The notes: generated by a model not told the origin, from the sequence alone. Shown: positions 34,458 through 45,128, counted from the stretch's first letter. The stretch is 64,000 nucleotides of DNA from Anabaena sp. PCC 7108 (GCF_000332135.1 NZ_KB235896.1:2933321-2997320); one strand, 5' to 3'. A program made the numbers and translations.

Positions 34458-34736
34458 TTATTCTCTTATTGCTTCACGATTATGTCCATGAGTAGGACAG
34501 GGAGGGGCAGAAATAGACTTATCTAGCCAACCAATAGCCTGTTCTAATCTTGCTTGAGCCTCTTGTGACTGGTTTTTGACCAGAAACACCATCGCTGCGG
34601 CTACCTGTTCACTAGCGCGGGAATTGCGGTTAGACTTGAGACGATGCCAATCATCAGGAGAGATACTTAGTCTTTCCATGAGGGCTTGTGCCAGTTCTAA
34701 GGTGCTAATTTCATTCAGTTGACTGGTTTGAGACAT
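34458..34736 (-). CDS. Small conserved cyanobacterial protein
   Basis: A 92-residue helical protein (TLELAQALMERLSISPDDWH, RASEQVAAAMVFLVKNQSQE, ARLEQAIGWLDKSI) ending in a tail with PPCPTHG. The layout fits a small protein family restricted to cyanobacteria, with no known function. It is divergent from the coiled-coil membrane protein at 34843, with AGTGCTA-type heptamer repeats between them (34742-34765). Confidence 0.7.
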   Translation of the reverse strand: MSQTSQLNEISTLELAQALMERLSISPDDWHRLKSNRNSRASEQVAAAMVFLVKNQSQEAQARLEQAIGWLDKSISAPPCPTHGHNREAIRE

Positions 34737-34842
34737 AAGACTAAGTGCTGAGTGCTAAGTGCTAAGTCAAAAGTTTTTAGTTCAGAATTTTGACTAATGA
34801 CCAATGACTATTGATTAATTATCCTAGTTTACTAGTTTGTCG

Positions 34843-35211
34843 ATGAAGCCGCCTAAACAATCAACTCAACCGTCACCAGAGGAAAATCCCGAACCGGATT
34901 TTGCACAAGAACTGGAAGAAGTGGAAAATTCGCTCTTATTATTGAAAGAACGGTATGCTCAAGTGCAAAGAGATCAAGAACAAAAGGCACAATGGCAACA
35001 AGAACTAAAAAATCTCAAGCAAAATAGGCATCAGCATCCAGGAATCAAAAAGGAGTTAAAACGCATTCAACAACAATTGGAAGCCTTAGAAATAAATTTA
35101 GAAAGTCAATTGTTTTCTTGGACTAGTCTGAAAAGACCTTTTTGGCAAGCAGTTCGCTTTGGGGGAATGGGAGTTATGATCGGTTGGTTATTAAAATCCT
35201 GGGTTGGATAG
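34843..35211 (+). CDS. Coiled-coil protein with C-terminal membrane segment
   Basis: A 122-residue protein. Residues about 22-90 form a long charged coiled coil (ENSLLLLKERYAQVQRDQEQ, ELKRIQQQLEALEINLESQL), and the C-terminus (FGGMGVMIGWLLKSWVG) is a short hydrophobic anchor preceded by a positively charged patch. The start is ATG 34843; a TTG six bases upstream is less likely. Function unknown. It precedes asnS by about 95 bases. Confidence 0.7.
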   Translation: MKPPKQSTQPSPEENPEPDFAQELEEVENSLLLLKERYAQVQRDQEQKAQWQQELKNLKQNRHQHPGIKKELKRIQQQLEALEINLESQLFSWTSLKRPFWQAVRFGGMGVMIGWLLKSWVG

Positions 35212-35305
35212 CCCTGATTTGAGATGTTAAATTTTGAATTTGCTTAATTGTTAATTTTCCTTAAAATAAAGACTATACACATTTACAAAATACAAATTGT
35301 ATAAA

Positions 35306-36697
35306 ATGGTAAATCGTCGAATTGCAGAAATATTAAAAAATGGTCAACCTGAAGAGTCTTTATTAGTTCAAGGTTGGGTTAGAACAAAACGCGAGTTAAA
35401 AGGTTTTGCTTTTTTAGAAGTTAACGATGGTTCATCCTTAGGTAACTTGCAAATTGTCATTAATCAAGATTTACCAGACTACGAAGGAATCTTAAAACAA
35501 ATCAATACTGGTGCTTCTGTAGAAATAACAGGTGTACTTGTCGCTTCCCAAGGAAAAGGACAGCGCATAGAATTAAAAGCTGATAGCGTTAAAGTCTACG
35601 GAGATGCTGATCCCGATACCTATCCTCTGCAAAAGAAACGTCATTCCTTTGAGTTTCTACGCACCATTGCACATTTGCGTTCTCGAACCAACTCCTTTGG
35701 TGCTGTATTTCGGGTGAGAAATGCTTGTTCAGCAGCTATTCACCAATTCTTCCAAGAAAAAGGATTTTTATGGGTACATACTCCCATTATTACTGCTAGT
35801 GATTGCGAAGGTGCGGGGGAATTATTTAGCGTTACCAACTTGAATTTAAAGAATGTCCCCAGAACCGAAAATCAAGAAATTGATTATAGCCAAGACTTCT
35901 TTAGTAAACCAGCTTATTTAACAGTAAGTGGACAATTAGAAGCCGAAATTATGGCAATGGCTTTTACCAACGTCTACACCTTTGGTCCCACATTCCGGGC
36001 GGAAAATTCTAATACTTCTCGTCACTTAGCCGAATTTTGGATGGTTGAACCAGAAATGGCTTTTTGTGATTTAGAAGGTGATATGGATTTAGCGGAAGAG
36101 TTTCTTAAATTTATCTTTAAATATGTTATGGAAACTTGTCCAGAAGACATGGAATTTTTCAATGAACGCATTGATAAAACTGTCTTAGAAACCGCAAATA
36201 ACATTATTAATAATCAATTTGAACGATTGACTTATACAGAAGCAGTCAAACTTTTAGAAAAGGCTGATGTTAAATTTGATTATCCTGTGAGTTGGGGTGC
36301 AGATTTGCAATCAGAACATGAACGCTATTTAGCAGAACAACTGTTTAAAAAGCCTGTGATTGTTACAGATTATCCCGCCCAAATCAAAGCCTTCTATATG
36401 CGGTTAAGTGACGATGAAAAAACCGTCCGCGCTATGGATATTCTCGCACCGAAAATAGGCGAAATAATTGGCGGTTCTCAACGGGAAGAAAGGTTAGATG
36501 TGTTAGAAAAACGGGTATTAGCCCAAGGTATGAACCCAGAAGATTTGTGGTGGTATTTAGATTTGCGTCGTTATGGTACTGTTCCCCATGCTGGTTTCGG
36601 TTTGGGGTTTGAAAGATTGGTGCAATTTATGACAGGTATGGGGAATATTCGGGATGTAATTCCGTTCCCACGTACACCACAAAGCGCCGAGTTTTAG
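35306..36697 (+). CDS. asnS: Asparaginyl-tRNA synthetase
   Basis: A 463-residue class II synthetase. The N-terminal OB-fold ([20 protein letters not shown]) binds the anticodon; motif 2 ([20 protein letters not shown]) and motif 3 ([21 protein letters not shown]) are intact. The motif 2 FRAE followed by NSN-T is typical of AsnRS rather than AspRS. The length equals that of E. coli AsnRS. Start at ATG 35306. Cyanobacteria can also make Asn-tRNA by amidation, but a direct AsnRS is common. Confidence 0.96.
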   Translation: MVNRRIAEILKNGQPEESLLVQGWVRTKRELKGFAFLEVNDGSSLGNLQIVINQDLPDYEGILKQINTGASVEITGVLVASQGKGQRIELKADSVKVYGDADPDTYPLQKKRHSFEFLRTIAHLRSRTNSFGAVFRVRNACSAAIHQFFQEKGFLWVHTPIITASDCEGAGELFSVTNLNLKNVPRTENQEIDYSQDFFSKPAYLTVSGQLEAEIMAMAFTNVYTFGPTFRAENSNTSRHLAEFWMVEPEMAFCDLEGDMDLAEEFLKFIFKYVMETCPEDMEFFNERIDKTVLETANNIINNQFERLTYTEAVKLLEKADVKFDYPVSWGADLQSEHERYLAEQLFKKPVIVTDYPAQIKAFYMRLSDDEKTVRAMDILAPKIGEIIGGSQREERLDVLEKRVLAQGMNPEDLWWYLDLRRYGTVPHAGFGLGFERLVQFMTGMGNIRDVIPFPRTPQSAEF

Positions 36698-37306
36698 AGT
36701 ATGAAATGTTGGGTTTCGTTCTTCAACCCAACCTACTCCGGTTGAAAATAGTTGTGAGGCTTTTAATATGGTTGTTTCTCCTCAAATCTATATCAACCCA
36801 GAAGAATATTGAGAATTAGAGGAAAACAGCCCTGTAAATTTTCTGTCTCCAGGGTAATTTGCTAAAATTAACCATTTACTTGGTATTACATCAAGTCCGG
36901 TTATTTACAGGTTATTTTTAACCTAACTGTATTCATAGTGCTGTGAATGTAATTATTTATTCGTTTATTTTCATACAAGCGACTTTTAATAAATTCTCTG
37001 TTTTGTCTTAACTTATCAAGTCTCCACCAGTTATTTTCCCTTTGTTGTTACGGAAATAGGAAGTTTGCGTGGGGTGATGTAGTGATATTTTTAGGTGATA
37101 TCCGGGTTGGAGGATAGGAGTTAAGGACTGTATCATAAAATATGAATTATGAAGTTTGAATTTAGAAAATCCAAGTTTAGCTTCACAATTCATAATTTAT
37201 TAGCTTTCAGGCTGAATGCAAAAGAAAAATCTAGTTTTGAGTTTTGAGTTAGGACACTGTAACTCAAAACTCAGAACTTTAGAATTTCACCAAATCAGCA
37301 GTGGGT
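36698..37306. other. Intergenic region after asnS
   Basis: About 600 bases. GTTGGGTT (36708-36715) and AACCCAAC (36725-36732) form a hairpin that may terminate asnS. A Uma2 remnant follows (36768). Near 37226-37275 GAGTTTTGAGTTA and TAACTCAAAACTC make an inverted pair of heptamer-like repeats just downstream of the response regulator gene. The frame at 37008-37193 on the minus strand shows no features of a gene. Confidence 0.55.
36768..36833 (+). pseudogene. Remnant of a Uma2-family nuclease gene
   Basis: ATG 36768 opens MVVSPQIYINPEEY, then a stop (TGA), then ELEENSPVNF. This matches the N-terminus of Uma2 proteins such as the intact one at 61857 (MIASPNIYITPEEYLAMEEK). Nothing of the nuclease core follows, so only the first ~20 codons survive. 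Confidence 0.7.
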
Positions 37307-37987
37307 TTAAGCCATTTGATTTTCAATCGCCCAACGCGCTAGTTCGGTGCGGTTGTGGAGATTAGTTTTACCCAACATATTGGATACATGGCTTTCAACG
37401 GTACGCTGACTGACATTTAATTCTTCAGCAATTTCCCGGTTAGCTAAACCTCTGGCTACAAACTGGACTACTTTCAGTTCGGTTGGGGTTAACTGCACAT
37501 CAAAGGGAACTTGGATACGGGAACCATTTTCCCCTCCCTTTGTCTGGTGTTCTTTCCAACGGATAGTTTGCTTCAGTGAGGATTCTACTTGTGCTACGAG
37601 TTCTTCTGGTTCAAAAGGTTTGACCATGTATACATCAGCACCTTTGTTCAGACCTTTAACTCGGTCTGCACTTTGTCCTTTAGCAGAGAGGAAAAGAACA
37701 GGTATCCAACTAGTACGTTCGCTTTGCCGGACTTGTTCAACGAAAGTATATCCGTCCATTTCCGGCATCATCACATCACAGATAATCATGTCTGGAACTT
37801 CATGTTCTAAAATATCCAGAGCTTCTCGTCCATTTTCGGCTGTGATGACTTCGTATCCCCGGAATTCCAAGTAATCCTTCACCAGCAAGATGAGGTTAGG
37901 GTCATCGTCAATCAATAGAAGTCGTTTGTGATCTTTCATGCTGGGCTCTTTCATAGCAGTGGCACTTGTCGCGCTTCGATCCATCAA
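37307..37987 (-). CDS. NarL/LuxR-type response regulator
   Basis: A 226-residue two-domain regulator. The receiver has the acidic pair in LLLIDDDPN, the phosphoacceptor Asp 71 in IICDVMMPEMDGY, and Lys in VKPFEPEEL. The C-terminal LuxR-type HTH reads LTPTELKVVQFVARGLANRE, IAEELNVSQRTVESHVSNML. It resembles the Rre1/Ycf29 type of conserved cyanobacterial regulators, some of which act in heat stress, but I am not certain. The receiver proper begins near Met 18, so a start at 37936 (MKDHKRLLLIDDD) is also possible. No kinase gene is adjacent. Confidence 0.88.
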   Translation of the reverse strand: MMDRSATSATAMKEPSMKDHKRLLLIDDDPNLILLVKDYLEFRGYEVITAENGREALDILEHEVPDMIICDVMMPEMDGYTFVEQVRQSERTSWIPVLFLSAKGQSADRVKGLNKGADVYMVKPFEPEELVAQVESSLKQTIRWKEHQTKGGENGSRIQVPFDVQLTPTELKVVQFVARGLANREIAEELNVSQRTVESHVSNMLGKTNLHNRTELARWAIENQMA

Positions 37988-38313
37988 GGTCTTGAATAGT
38001 TATCCTTTATGGTGGATTATTGAGATGCTGTTTTTTTTCCCACTTAACCTGCCCTTGCTGCCTCGAAGTTTAAAAAGTGACGGTCACTTTTAAGAAACTG
38101 ATGGTTCAATGGCAAAATTCCAGTAAGCATACGGAGAGCAACGGTATTTATAATGCGCTATTATATATCGCTTTGAAAGGAGGGGGCTAAAAAAGATTGA
38201 TAAAATCAAAATCCTTTTGGTTGACATCTTCAGTACCGACTGAAGATGATCCTAGCTCAAAACTAACCCGCACTTTCATTCGCTTACTGCTGCCCTAGTA
38301 TCTCCTTTGGATG
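37988..38313. other. Intergenic region with a perfect hairpin
   Basis: About 325 bases upstream of the response regulator. A perfect 10-base stem CATCTTCAGT-ACCG-ACTGAAGATG lies at 38225-38248; no T-run follows on the plus strand, and on the minus strand a T-rich stretch follows after about 15 bases. It may end transcripts coming from the ferredoxin-like remnant. Confidence 0.5.
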
Positions 38314-38598
38314 TTAAGCCTCTATATTTAGAGGTTTACGAGAAACGGGATAAGTTTCTGGCAAAGGATGGGTCAAAAATGCATATCCTTCAACCACCAC
38401 CATTATGCCGATTAAGTGTTCTTGGATGATCCGCTCAATGACTTCCGGTTTCGTTTGGCTATACCAGACCCCATCTGGGTAAACTACCATTATCTGCCTA
38501 GAACAACAAACACGCAAGCAGTTGGCTTTAGTTCTGAAGATGCAAATGGGATGACGACGAAAGCAGTTGGTTGAGATGTAGCTCCTTGAGTGGTGGTT
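38314..38598 (-). pseudogene. C-terminal remnant of a 2Fe-2S ferredoxin-like protein
   Basis: The open frame reads [20 protein letters not shown], then [20 protein letters not shown] and [13 protein letters not shown], typical of the C-terminal part of cyanobacterial thioredoxin-like 2Fe-2S ferredoxin proteins (cysteines around the L-R-V-C-C motif, then V-V-Y-P-D-G-x-W-Y). There is no start codon in a suitable place: an in-frame TGA lies at 38599-38601, and the N-terminal Cys region of the family is missing. A TTG-initiated 67-residue piece could still be made, but the gene looks decayed. Confidence 0.6.
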
Positions 38599-38601
38599 TC
38601 A

Positions 38602-38979
38602 AGCATTCTCCGAATACCAGACTAGCTTGTTTTGACCAGGAGTGAGCAACCTCTGCTCAGGGAAAAAAGCAACCTTGTCGGTGAATATTTGCCAGTTCTA
38701 GATTGTCCCAACAATGATTTGAGCTTTGAAGTTCCACGGCTTTAGTAGTTTTGAGGATTGGACGACAATGTTACTCATTGAGCGGCTCCCTGATTACAGT
38801 TCTATAACAATTTGCCAGCTTTGCAAATAAAGTTGTCCATATAAAAATATTCATTACCTACGCAACAAAACCTGACAACTATATTAATTAAGTATAAATA
38901 CTTAAGTACAGCCGCGATTTCATAGTTCGGGAACCCGTACACCTGGAATTATTGCCATTAGATGCTGCACTTCGGTAAA
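38602..38979. other. Intergenic region upstream of groES
   Basis: About 380 bases between the ferredoxin-like remnant and the groES operator. No gene or repeat is recognised. The groESL promoter should lie in the last ~100 bases, close to the CIRCE element. Confidence 0.4.
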
Positions 38980-39006
38980 TTAGCACTCAGGAGTCGAGAG
39001 TGCTAA
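38980..39006 (+). promoter_or_regulatory. CIRCE operator (HrcA-binding site)
   Basis: A perfect match to the CIRCE consensus: TTAGCACTC, nine bases, GAGTGCTAA. It lies 20 bases before the groES start codon. HrcA bound here represses groESL in the absence of heat stress. Confidence 0.97.
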
Positions 39007-39025
39007 TAAGGCAAGAAAAATTTTT

Positions 39026-39337
39026 ATGGCAGCTGTATCTCTAAGCGTTTCTACAGTTCAACCTTTGGGCGATCGCGTTTTCGTGAAAGTGACCGCCGCT
39101 GAAGAAAAGACCGCAGGTGGTCTGTATTTGCCAGACACCGCTAAGGAAAAGCCCCAGGTAGGGGAAGTAGTAGCCCTTGGTCCTGGCAAGCGTAATGACG
39201 ACGGCAACCGTCAGGAAATGGAAATTAAAATCGGCGATAAGGTGCTTTACTCCAAGTATGCAGGCACTGACATCAAGCTCGGCACTGAAGAATATGTACT
39301 GCTTTCTGAGAAGGATATTCTAGCAGTCGTGATCTAA
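39026..39337 (+). CDS. groES: Co-chaperonin GroES
   Basis: A 103-residue Gro[42 protein letters not shown] (mobile loop) and [31 protein letters not shown]. It caps the GroEL cylinder during ATP-driven folding. It is directly behind CIRCE and followed by groEL after about 130 bases that contain AATTACC-type repeat units. Confidence 0.97.
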   Translation: MAAVSLSVSTVQPLGDRVFVKVTAAEEKTAGGLYLPDTAKEKPQVGEVVALGPGKRNDDGNRQEMEIKIGDKVLYSKYAGTDIKLGTEEYVLLSEKDILAVVI

Positions 39338-39459
39338 AAAGGTGATGAGGGGTATGAGGTATTGGAGACTGGGAAAGAGTTTTCCCCTATGAACAATTAC
39401 CAATTACCAATCACCACATTCAAGACAAATTTTAAGTTATTACCTTTACCTGGATTTAG

Positions 39460-41103
<1,644 letters not shown>

Positions 41104-41130
41104 TTCTCTATAATCCACTAATTTGAAAAC

Positions 41131-41164
41131 GGCTGCTTCCCTTGTGGAGGCGGCTGTTTTTTTT
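41131..41164 (+). terminator. Terminator of groESL
   Basis: A 10-base stem GGCTGCTTCC / GGAGGCGGCT (three G-U pairs) with a CTTGT loop, followed by a run of eight or more T, about 30 bases after the groEL stop. Confidence 0.8.
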
Positions 41165-41169
41165 ATGGA

Positions 41170-41206
41170 AATCGAACCGCAGAGGCGCAGAGGACGCAGA
41201 GGGAAG
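41170..41206. repeat. Dispersed GAACCGCAGAGGCGCAGAGG repeat
   Basis: GAACCGCAGAGGCGCAGAGG followed by ACGCAGAGGGAAG, the same family as at 16361 and, shortened, at 46961. It lies between groEL and the convergent gene at 41220. Confidence 0.75.
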
Positions 41207-41219
41207 ATTTTGTTTAAAT

Positions 41220-41741
41220 TCAACTCAAAGCCAAAAGTTCATCTAGTTTCCGTTTTAAGTCGGGAGATGTCATTAATGGATTATAGATTTCTCCCTTGTA
41301 GGGTTGCCAAACATAGCTAGAACTAAATGGCTGGAAACCTGGTAATATTTCTACTTCTTCTGCAAGTGCTGTAGATAAAACTAATCCTGGAATAGATAAA
41401 TTAGGCAAATCTTCAATCAGTTCACTATAGGTTCTAAATTCATCAACTTCTACACCAACTAAAGCATAACGAAATGGAGGAGAAGACAGTAGATTTCTAT
41501 ATAGTGTTAGACCTAAATTTGTCATTGAGAAAGCACTTTCAGGGTTGTTTATTCCCACTTTACTAAGATGATTTAGGTAAACCCGACACCACCAATTTTT
41601 TTCACTATCTTGAAAAGTGTCTGCACAATATGGCCATGGGTTAGAGAACATACATGGTTCCGCCGTAAAATATTGAGCAAATTCCTTAGCATTGTTTTCA
41701 TCAGAGCCACATTCTGCTGATAAACTAAATATCCACGCCAT
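41220..41741 (-). CDS. Hypothetical protein, possible immunity partner
   Basis: A 173-residue protein with no recognised domain. It is acidic and rich in aromatic residues (EPCMFSNPWPYCADTF, KNWWCRVYLNHLSK, YVWQPYKGEIYNPLM). It follows the gene at 41761 after 19 bases on the same strand, so the two form an operon with the putative toxin first. A single-domain soluble protein directly behind a toxin-like gene fits an immunity protein. This role is inferred only from position. Confidence 0.5.
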   Translation of the reverse strand: MAWIFSLSAECGSDENNAKEFAQYFTAEPCMFSNPWPYCADTFQDSEKNWWCRVYLNHLSKVGINNPESAFSMTNLGLTLYRNLLSSPPFRYALVGVEVDEFRTYSELIEDLPNLSIPGLVLSTALAEEVEILPGFQPFSSSYVWQPYKGEIYNPLMTSPDLKRKLDELLALS

Positions 41742-41760
41742 ACCTACCTCCTATTTAGTT

Positions 41761-42210
41761 CTAATCAATTCTTTCCCAATAATCTTGGGTGTTTGCCAAG
41801 GCTAATTCGTACCTTTCTAATAACATTGTAACTCTTGGCGAAATGCTAACGTGGGTTGGGCTATCCTGAACAGCTTGTAAATCTCCAGTGATGTTACTGT
41901 CATCAATTTGCCACAAGGGATCTTTTCCATATCCACCAAATTTAGCAGGTTTACGAGGTGCTGGTAAACCTTCAATAGACAAGGAAACGGACATTCCCTT
42001 TTTCTCCTCCCTGAGTGCAACAGCAACCAGTTCTCCTCGAACTTCACGATCTAACTTTGGTAACAAATAGCCATTTTCATCTAGATTATCTACGGGCATT
42101 TGCTCAACATTTATATCAGTACCCAGTCTAACTCCTAATTGTCTGGCACTTCGACCAATTTTGGGCTTACCATTTTCGTCTGTCATGCCCCGATAGTAGA
42201 GTTTTACCAT
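41761..42210 (-). CDS. Possible Tse2-like toxin domain protein
   Basis: A 149-residue protein. It opens KLYYRGMTDENGKPKIGRSA, with an N-terminal Leu-Tyr-Arg-like motif; then DENGYLLPK, GMSVSLSIEGLP, WQIDDSNITGDLQAVQDSP and HVSISPRVTMLLERYELAL. This order (L-Y-R near the start, a G-x-S motif after a Pro, a polar strand, H-x-x-I-x-P near the end) resembles Tse2-type ADP-ribosyltransferase-like toxins, from my recollection of that family. Sequence identity is low and the function is unproven. The start ATG follows AATATTAGTTA without a strong RBS. Alternative: an unrelated conserved protein. Confidence 0.5.
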   Translation of the reverse strand: MVKLYYRGMTDENGKPKIGRSARQLGVRLGTDINVEQMPVDNLDENGYLLPKLDREVRGELVAVALREEKKGMSVSLSIEGLPAPRKPAKFGGYGKDPLWQIDDSNITGDLQAVQDSPTHVSISPRVTMLLERYELALANTQDYWERID

Positions 42211-42389
42211 TAACTAATATTACTATATTTGGACAAAATGAATATTATCATGTCGTTTCAGGGATTTTTCACCAATTTACCGATCCTAAAACTAAGTTTT
42301 TGTTGATTCCTACTTTTTCAGGGAAATCATAACTGCTACAATAGGATTTAGCTTATCCAAAAACGATATTATTTTGAGGAGGTTTAACC

Positions 42390-42680
42390 ATGACTCAAAT
42401 TATTAATCATCAATCTAATTATCAAAAATTACCCGAAATTGTCAAAAGCTTAATTGACAATAATCCTCTTTATCAGGAAAATTTAGATAAACAGGCAATG
42501 ATCGAAAATATTCATTGTACTTTTGATCCTGTCACTGTTCCTGATGTTAATAGTATCTCTGAAGAAGAATTAACTAAACGGATTAAAAGAATTTTATCTT
42601 TACATTTAGTTTCAGGAATGCTCAATGATTTAACTCCAGAGCAAATGAAAATTTTTGATGAATCTGTAAAACGAGGTTAA
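42390..42680 (+). CDS. Orphan antitoxin-like protein
   Basis: A 96-residue protein, mainly helical and acidic (EIVKSLIDNNPLYQENLDKQ, EEELTKRIKRILSLHLVSGM, LTPEQMKIFDESVKRG). A strong RBS (GAGGAGG) precedes it. The codon right after its TAA opens a PIN-toxin frame that is broken after 17 residues, so it was the first gene of a type II toxin-antitoxin pair and is now without a partner. The antitoxin itself appears intact. Confidence 0.65.
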   Translation: MTQIINHQSNYQKLPEIVKSLIDNNPLYQENLDKQAMIENIHCTFDPVTVPDVNSISEEELTKRIKRILSLHLVSGMLNDLTPEQMKIFDESVKRG

Positions 42681-42734
42681 ATGGGTTATTTATTAGATAC
42701 TAATATTGTTTCAGCCTCGCTAAAACAGAATTAG
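42681..42734 (+). pseudogene. Truncated PIN-domain toxin
   Basis: MGYLLDTNIVSASLKQN and then TAG: the first strand of a VapC-type PIN domain with its first catalytic Asp (LLDTNIVS). The rest of the domain is absent downstream, so the toxin is dead. It starts directly at the antitoxin stop. Confidence 0.8.
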
Positions 42735-42913
42735 GAAATGTATAAATATATCCAAAAATTAATAATGGCTTATAGTTTGAATTATTTTGCTTAACCTACG
42801 TAAATATACGTTTGTTTATTTGTAATAACTATATTTAACTGGAACTTATAGATATTTTCACCCTTCAGCGCCTGGAAGGTGAAATTATCATTGGATTATT
42901 CAAATTAATAAAT

Positions 42914-43852
42914 ATGGTGAAACCACGGTATGAAGGTTATGGCGAAGAAACTCCTACAAAATTTGTGTGTGAAAAATTTGGAGATACCAATGTTTACGCC
43001 CAAAATGCTAAATCACTGCTAACAAAAGCGTCTGGGTTTATTGCTGCTTATGATTTTACCCTCAATCCTTATCGGGGTTGTCAATATGGATGTAGTTATT
43101 GCTATGCTGCTGCATTTAGCCCTAATACTAAGATGCGTCAAGATTGGGGTAAATGGGTAATTTTTAAAGAAAATGCGGCGGAAGTTTTAGAAAAAGAATT
43201 AGAAAAATGGTATAAGAAAAATCCCAATCAACCTCCTAGTATTTACATGAGTAGTGTAACAGATCCTTATCAACCTTTGGAGTCTAAACATCAATTAACT
43301 CGCAGGTTATTAGAGATAATGCTTGATGTCAGAGATAACGGTTATCGAACTCCAACTTTGGTAATTCAAACTCGTAGTCCTATTATTACTAGAGATATTG
43401 ATTATTTACAAAGGTTTCAACGTCTACGAATTAATATGAGCATTCCGACTGGTAGCGAAGCTGTGAGAAGAGATTTTGAGCCACGTTCTCCTAGTATTAA
43501 AGCCAGACTAAATGCTATTACTAAAATCAGACAAAGTATTGATGCTTTTAAAGGCTTTATTCCTAAACTTTCTATTACAATTACACCGCTATTACCAACT
43601 TTAGCAATTGATGAGGATGCGTTTATTAAGAAATTAGCTATTGCAGATAGAGTGGTAATTCAAGATTTTCACCCCAACAATAATCGTTCTCTTGTCGCAG
43701 GAACTCGTCAAGAAGCTGAAGAAATTAAACAAAAATATTCTTGGTGGTATAATTATGAACAATTAAGTTATCAAAGATTTCAAAAAAAGTTAGTCTCTCA
43801 GCTTCCAGGCGTAGAAATTAAAGAAGGAAAAGACGGGTTTGGTTATGAGTAA
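42914..43852 (+). CDS. SPL-like radical SAM protein
   Basis: A 312-residue radical SAM protein. The cluster motif is C-x3-C-x2-C in GCQYGCSYCYAAAF, as in spore photoproduct lyase-like proteins. YMSSVTDPYQPLE, LVIQTRSPIITRDIDYL and MSIPTGSEAVRRDFEPRSPS are conserved in that group. SPL-like proteins in non-spore formers have no settled function; DNA repair or another radical reaction is possible. It overlaps the next gene by eight bases, which implies translational coupling. Confidence 0.85.
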   Translation: MVKPRYEGYGEETPTKFVCEKFGDTNVYAQNAKSLLTKASGFIAAYDFTLNPYRGCQYGCSYCYAAAFSPNTKMRQDWGKWVIFKENAAEVLEKELEKWYKKNPNQPPSIYMSSVTDPYQPLESKHQLTRRLLEIMLDVRDNGYRTPTLVIQTRSPIITRDIDYLQRFQRLRINMSIPTGSEAVRRDFEPRSPSIKARLNAITKIRQSIDAFKGFIPKLSITITPLLPTLAIDEDAFIKKLAIADRVVIQDFHPNNNRSLVAGTRQEAEEIKQKYSWWYNYEQLSYQRFQKKLVSQLPGVEIKEGKDGFGYE

Positions 43853-45128
43853 TTTTATTATTAATTGGTGGAGAAGTCAGCAATTTAAATCAGCCTTACA
43901 GCGTGGTGATATCCGCACTGCTGTACAAATTTTGCAGGAGATTAAGAAATCAGGTGCAAATTTTTCTTGGTTAGAAAAATTATTTAGGGATAAGCTACAA
44001 CTTGAACGTACTTTTCAAGAAAATAAACGAGATGTTGAAAATTTAAGAAAACAACTGACAGAAGCAAAAGAATCAAAATCTAATCTTTTATTAAATCCAA
44101 ATGCAGAATTTATTAAATATATATATCAAGCTTTTAAATTAGTCGAGCATGATGAATATAAACTACAAGCAACAGGAATTAATTCGTGTATATTTGATGA
44201 TTTTGAAGCTAGACTAGTTGAATATCTTCAAGAAGAATTTAGTAAGATTTCTGACAAACAATTAGCGATTAAGTTAGAAGATGCTGTTGAGGATATTAAT
44301 AGCTTGAAAATTGGACAAGATCCAGATTATCGCTTTAGTCTGACTCCTCATGTCTATTTTATGAAATATTTTTTAGAAAATGTATATTGTCTATATTTAG
44401 CCTGGTTTCTTATTTACCAAGATGGGTTACTTCCAACTAAATTTAATATTCTTGATATCGCAGCAGGTCCGGGAACAAGTGCTTATGGATTAGCTTTATT
44501 TCTCCAAAGTTTTAGCGGCTTCTTTGAGATTCCCCAAATGCACGTATCTTACTATTCTTTAGAAAAACAAGACTCTTTCCAGTATCGAGGACTTCAGTTT
44601 TGGAGAAGATATATTGAATCGCGTATTACTCCCATAAATACTTATTTTCGCTTTGTTACTTCTGACATTTTTTCATGGGATGTCAAATCTAGCAATATTC
44701 CCAAAAACTTTTTTGATTTTATAGTTATTTCCCATTGTTTTTTTAACGATACAGTTAAACAGCAGGAAGCGATTAATATATATAAACAAATATTTGCTCA
44801 AGGTTTAAATCATCAAGGATATGTAATAATAATTGTGCAAGATAAAAAGTTATTTAAAATATATAATAGGCAGAAACTTGAAGATAAAAACCAAGAAAAA
44901 AATTTAGTATACGAATTTGTATCAGAACTTGGATTAGAATTAGTTTCGTATAGATATCTCACGTCAACTACTTCAAGAATATCTTTATCTGCTGCTGAAT
45001 TTGCTAAATTTGCTAGAGATAAACTACCTAAACAAATTCACATGAGTCCTATGATAAAAAAGTATTTTAGACAGAAATATGAGTCAAACTATACTTTGGA
45101 TGATTATGTAATCTTAGCCAAGAAATAG
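43845..45128 (+). CDS. Methyltransferase-like protein coupled to the radical SAM gene
   Basis: A 427-residue protein. A helical N-terminal region with a coiled coil (FQENKRDVENLRKQLTEAKE) precedes a Rossmann-like domain with a SAM-type glycine motif (NILDIAAGPGTSAYGLALFL), then DFIVISHCFFNDT, in the style of Rsm22-like or other class I methyltransferases. I place the start at ATG 43845, which overlaps the stop of the radical SAM gene. The tight coupling suggests a joint job: perhaps a modification that needs a radical step and a SAM-dependent step. The A/T content is higher than in housekeeping neighbours. Confidence 0.65.
   Translation: MSNFIINWWRSQQFKSALQRGDIRTAVQILQEIKKSGANFSWLEKLFRDKLQLERTFQENKRDVENLRKQLTEAKESKSNLLLNPNAEFIKYIYQAFKLVEHDEYKLQATGINSCIFDDFEARLVEYLQEEFSKISDKQLAIKLEDAVEDINSLKIGQDPDYRFSLTPHVYFMKYFLENVYCLYLAWFLIYQDGLLPTKFNILDIAAGPGTSAYGLALFLQSFSGFFEIPQMHVSYYSLEKQDSFQYRGLQFWRRYIESRITPINTYFRFVTSDIFSWDVKSSNIPKNFFDFIVISHCFFNDTVKQQEAINIYKQIFAQGLNHQGYVIIIVQDKKLFKIYNRQKLEDKNQEKNLVYEFVSELGLELVSYRYLTSTTSRISLSAAEFAKFARDKLPKQIHMSPMIKKYFRQKYESNYTLDDYVILAKK

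Noticed and set aside
37008-37193. 61-codon minus-strand frame after asnS
   Set aside because: Covers repeat-like DNA near the response regulator and has no domain features.
38225-38248. Perfect 10-base hairpin considered as a small RNA or riboswitch
   Set aside because: No further conserved structure, and position fits a simple terminator or inverted repeat.
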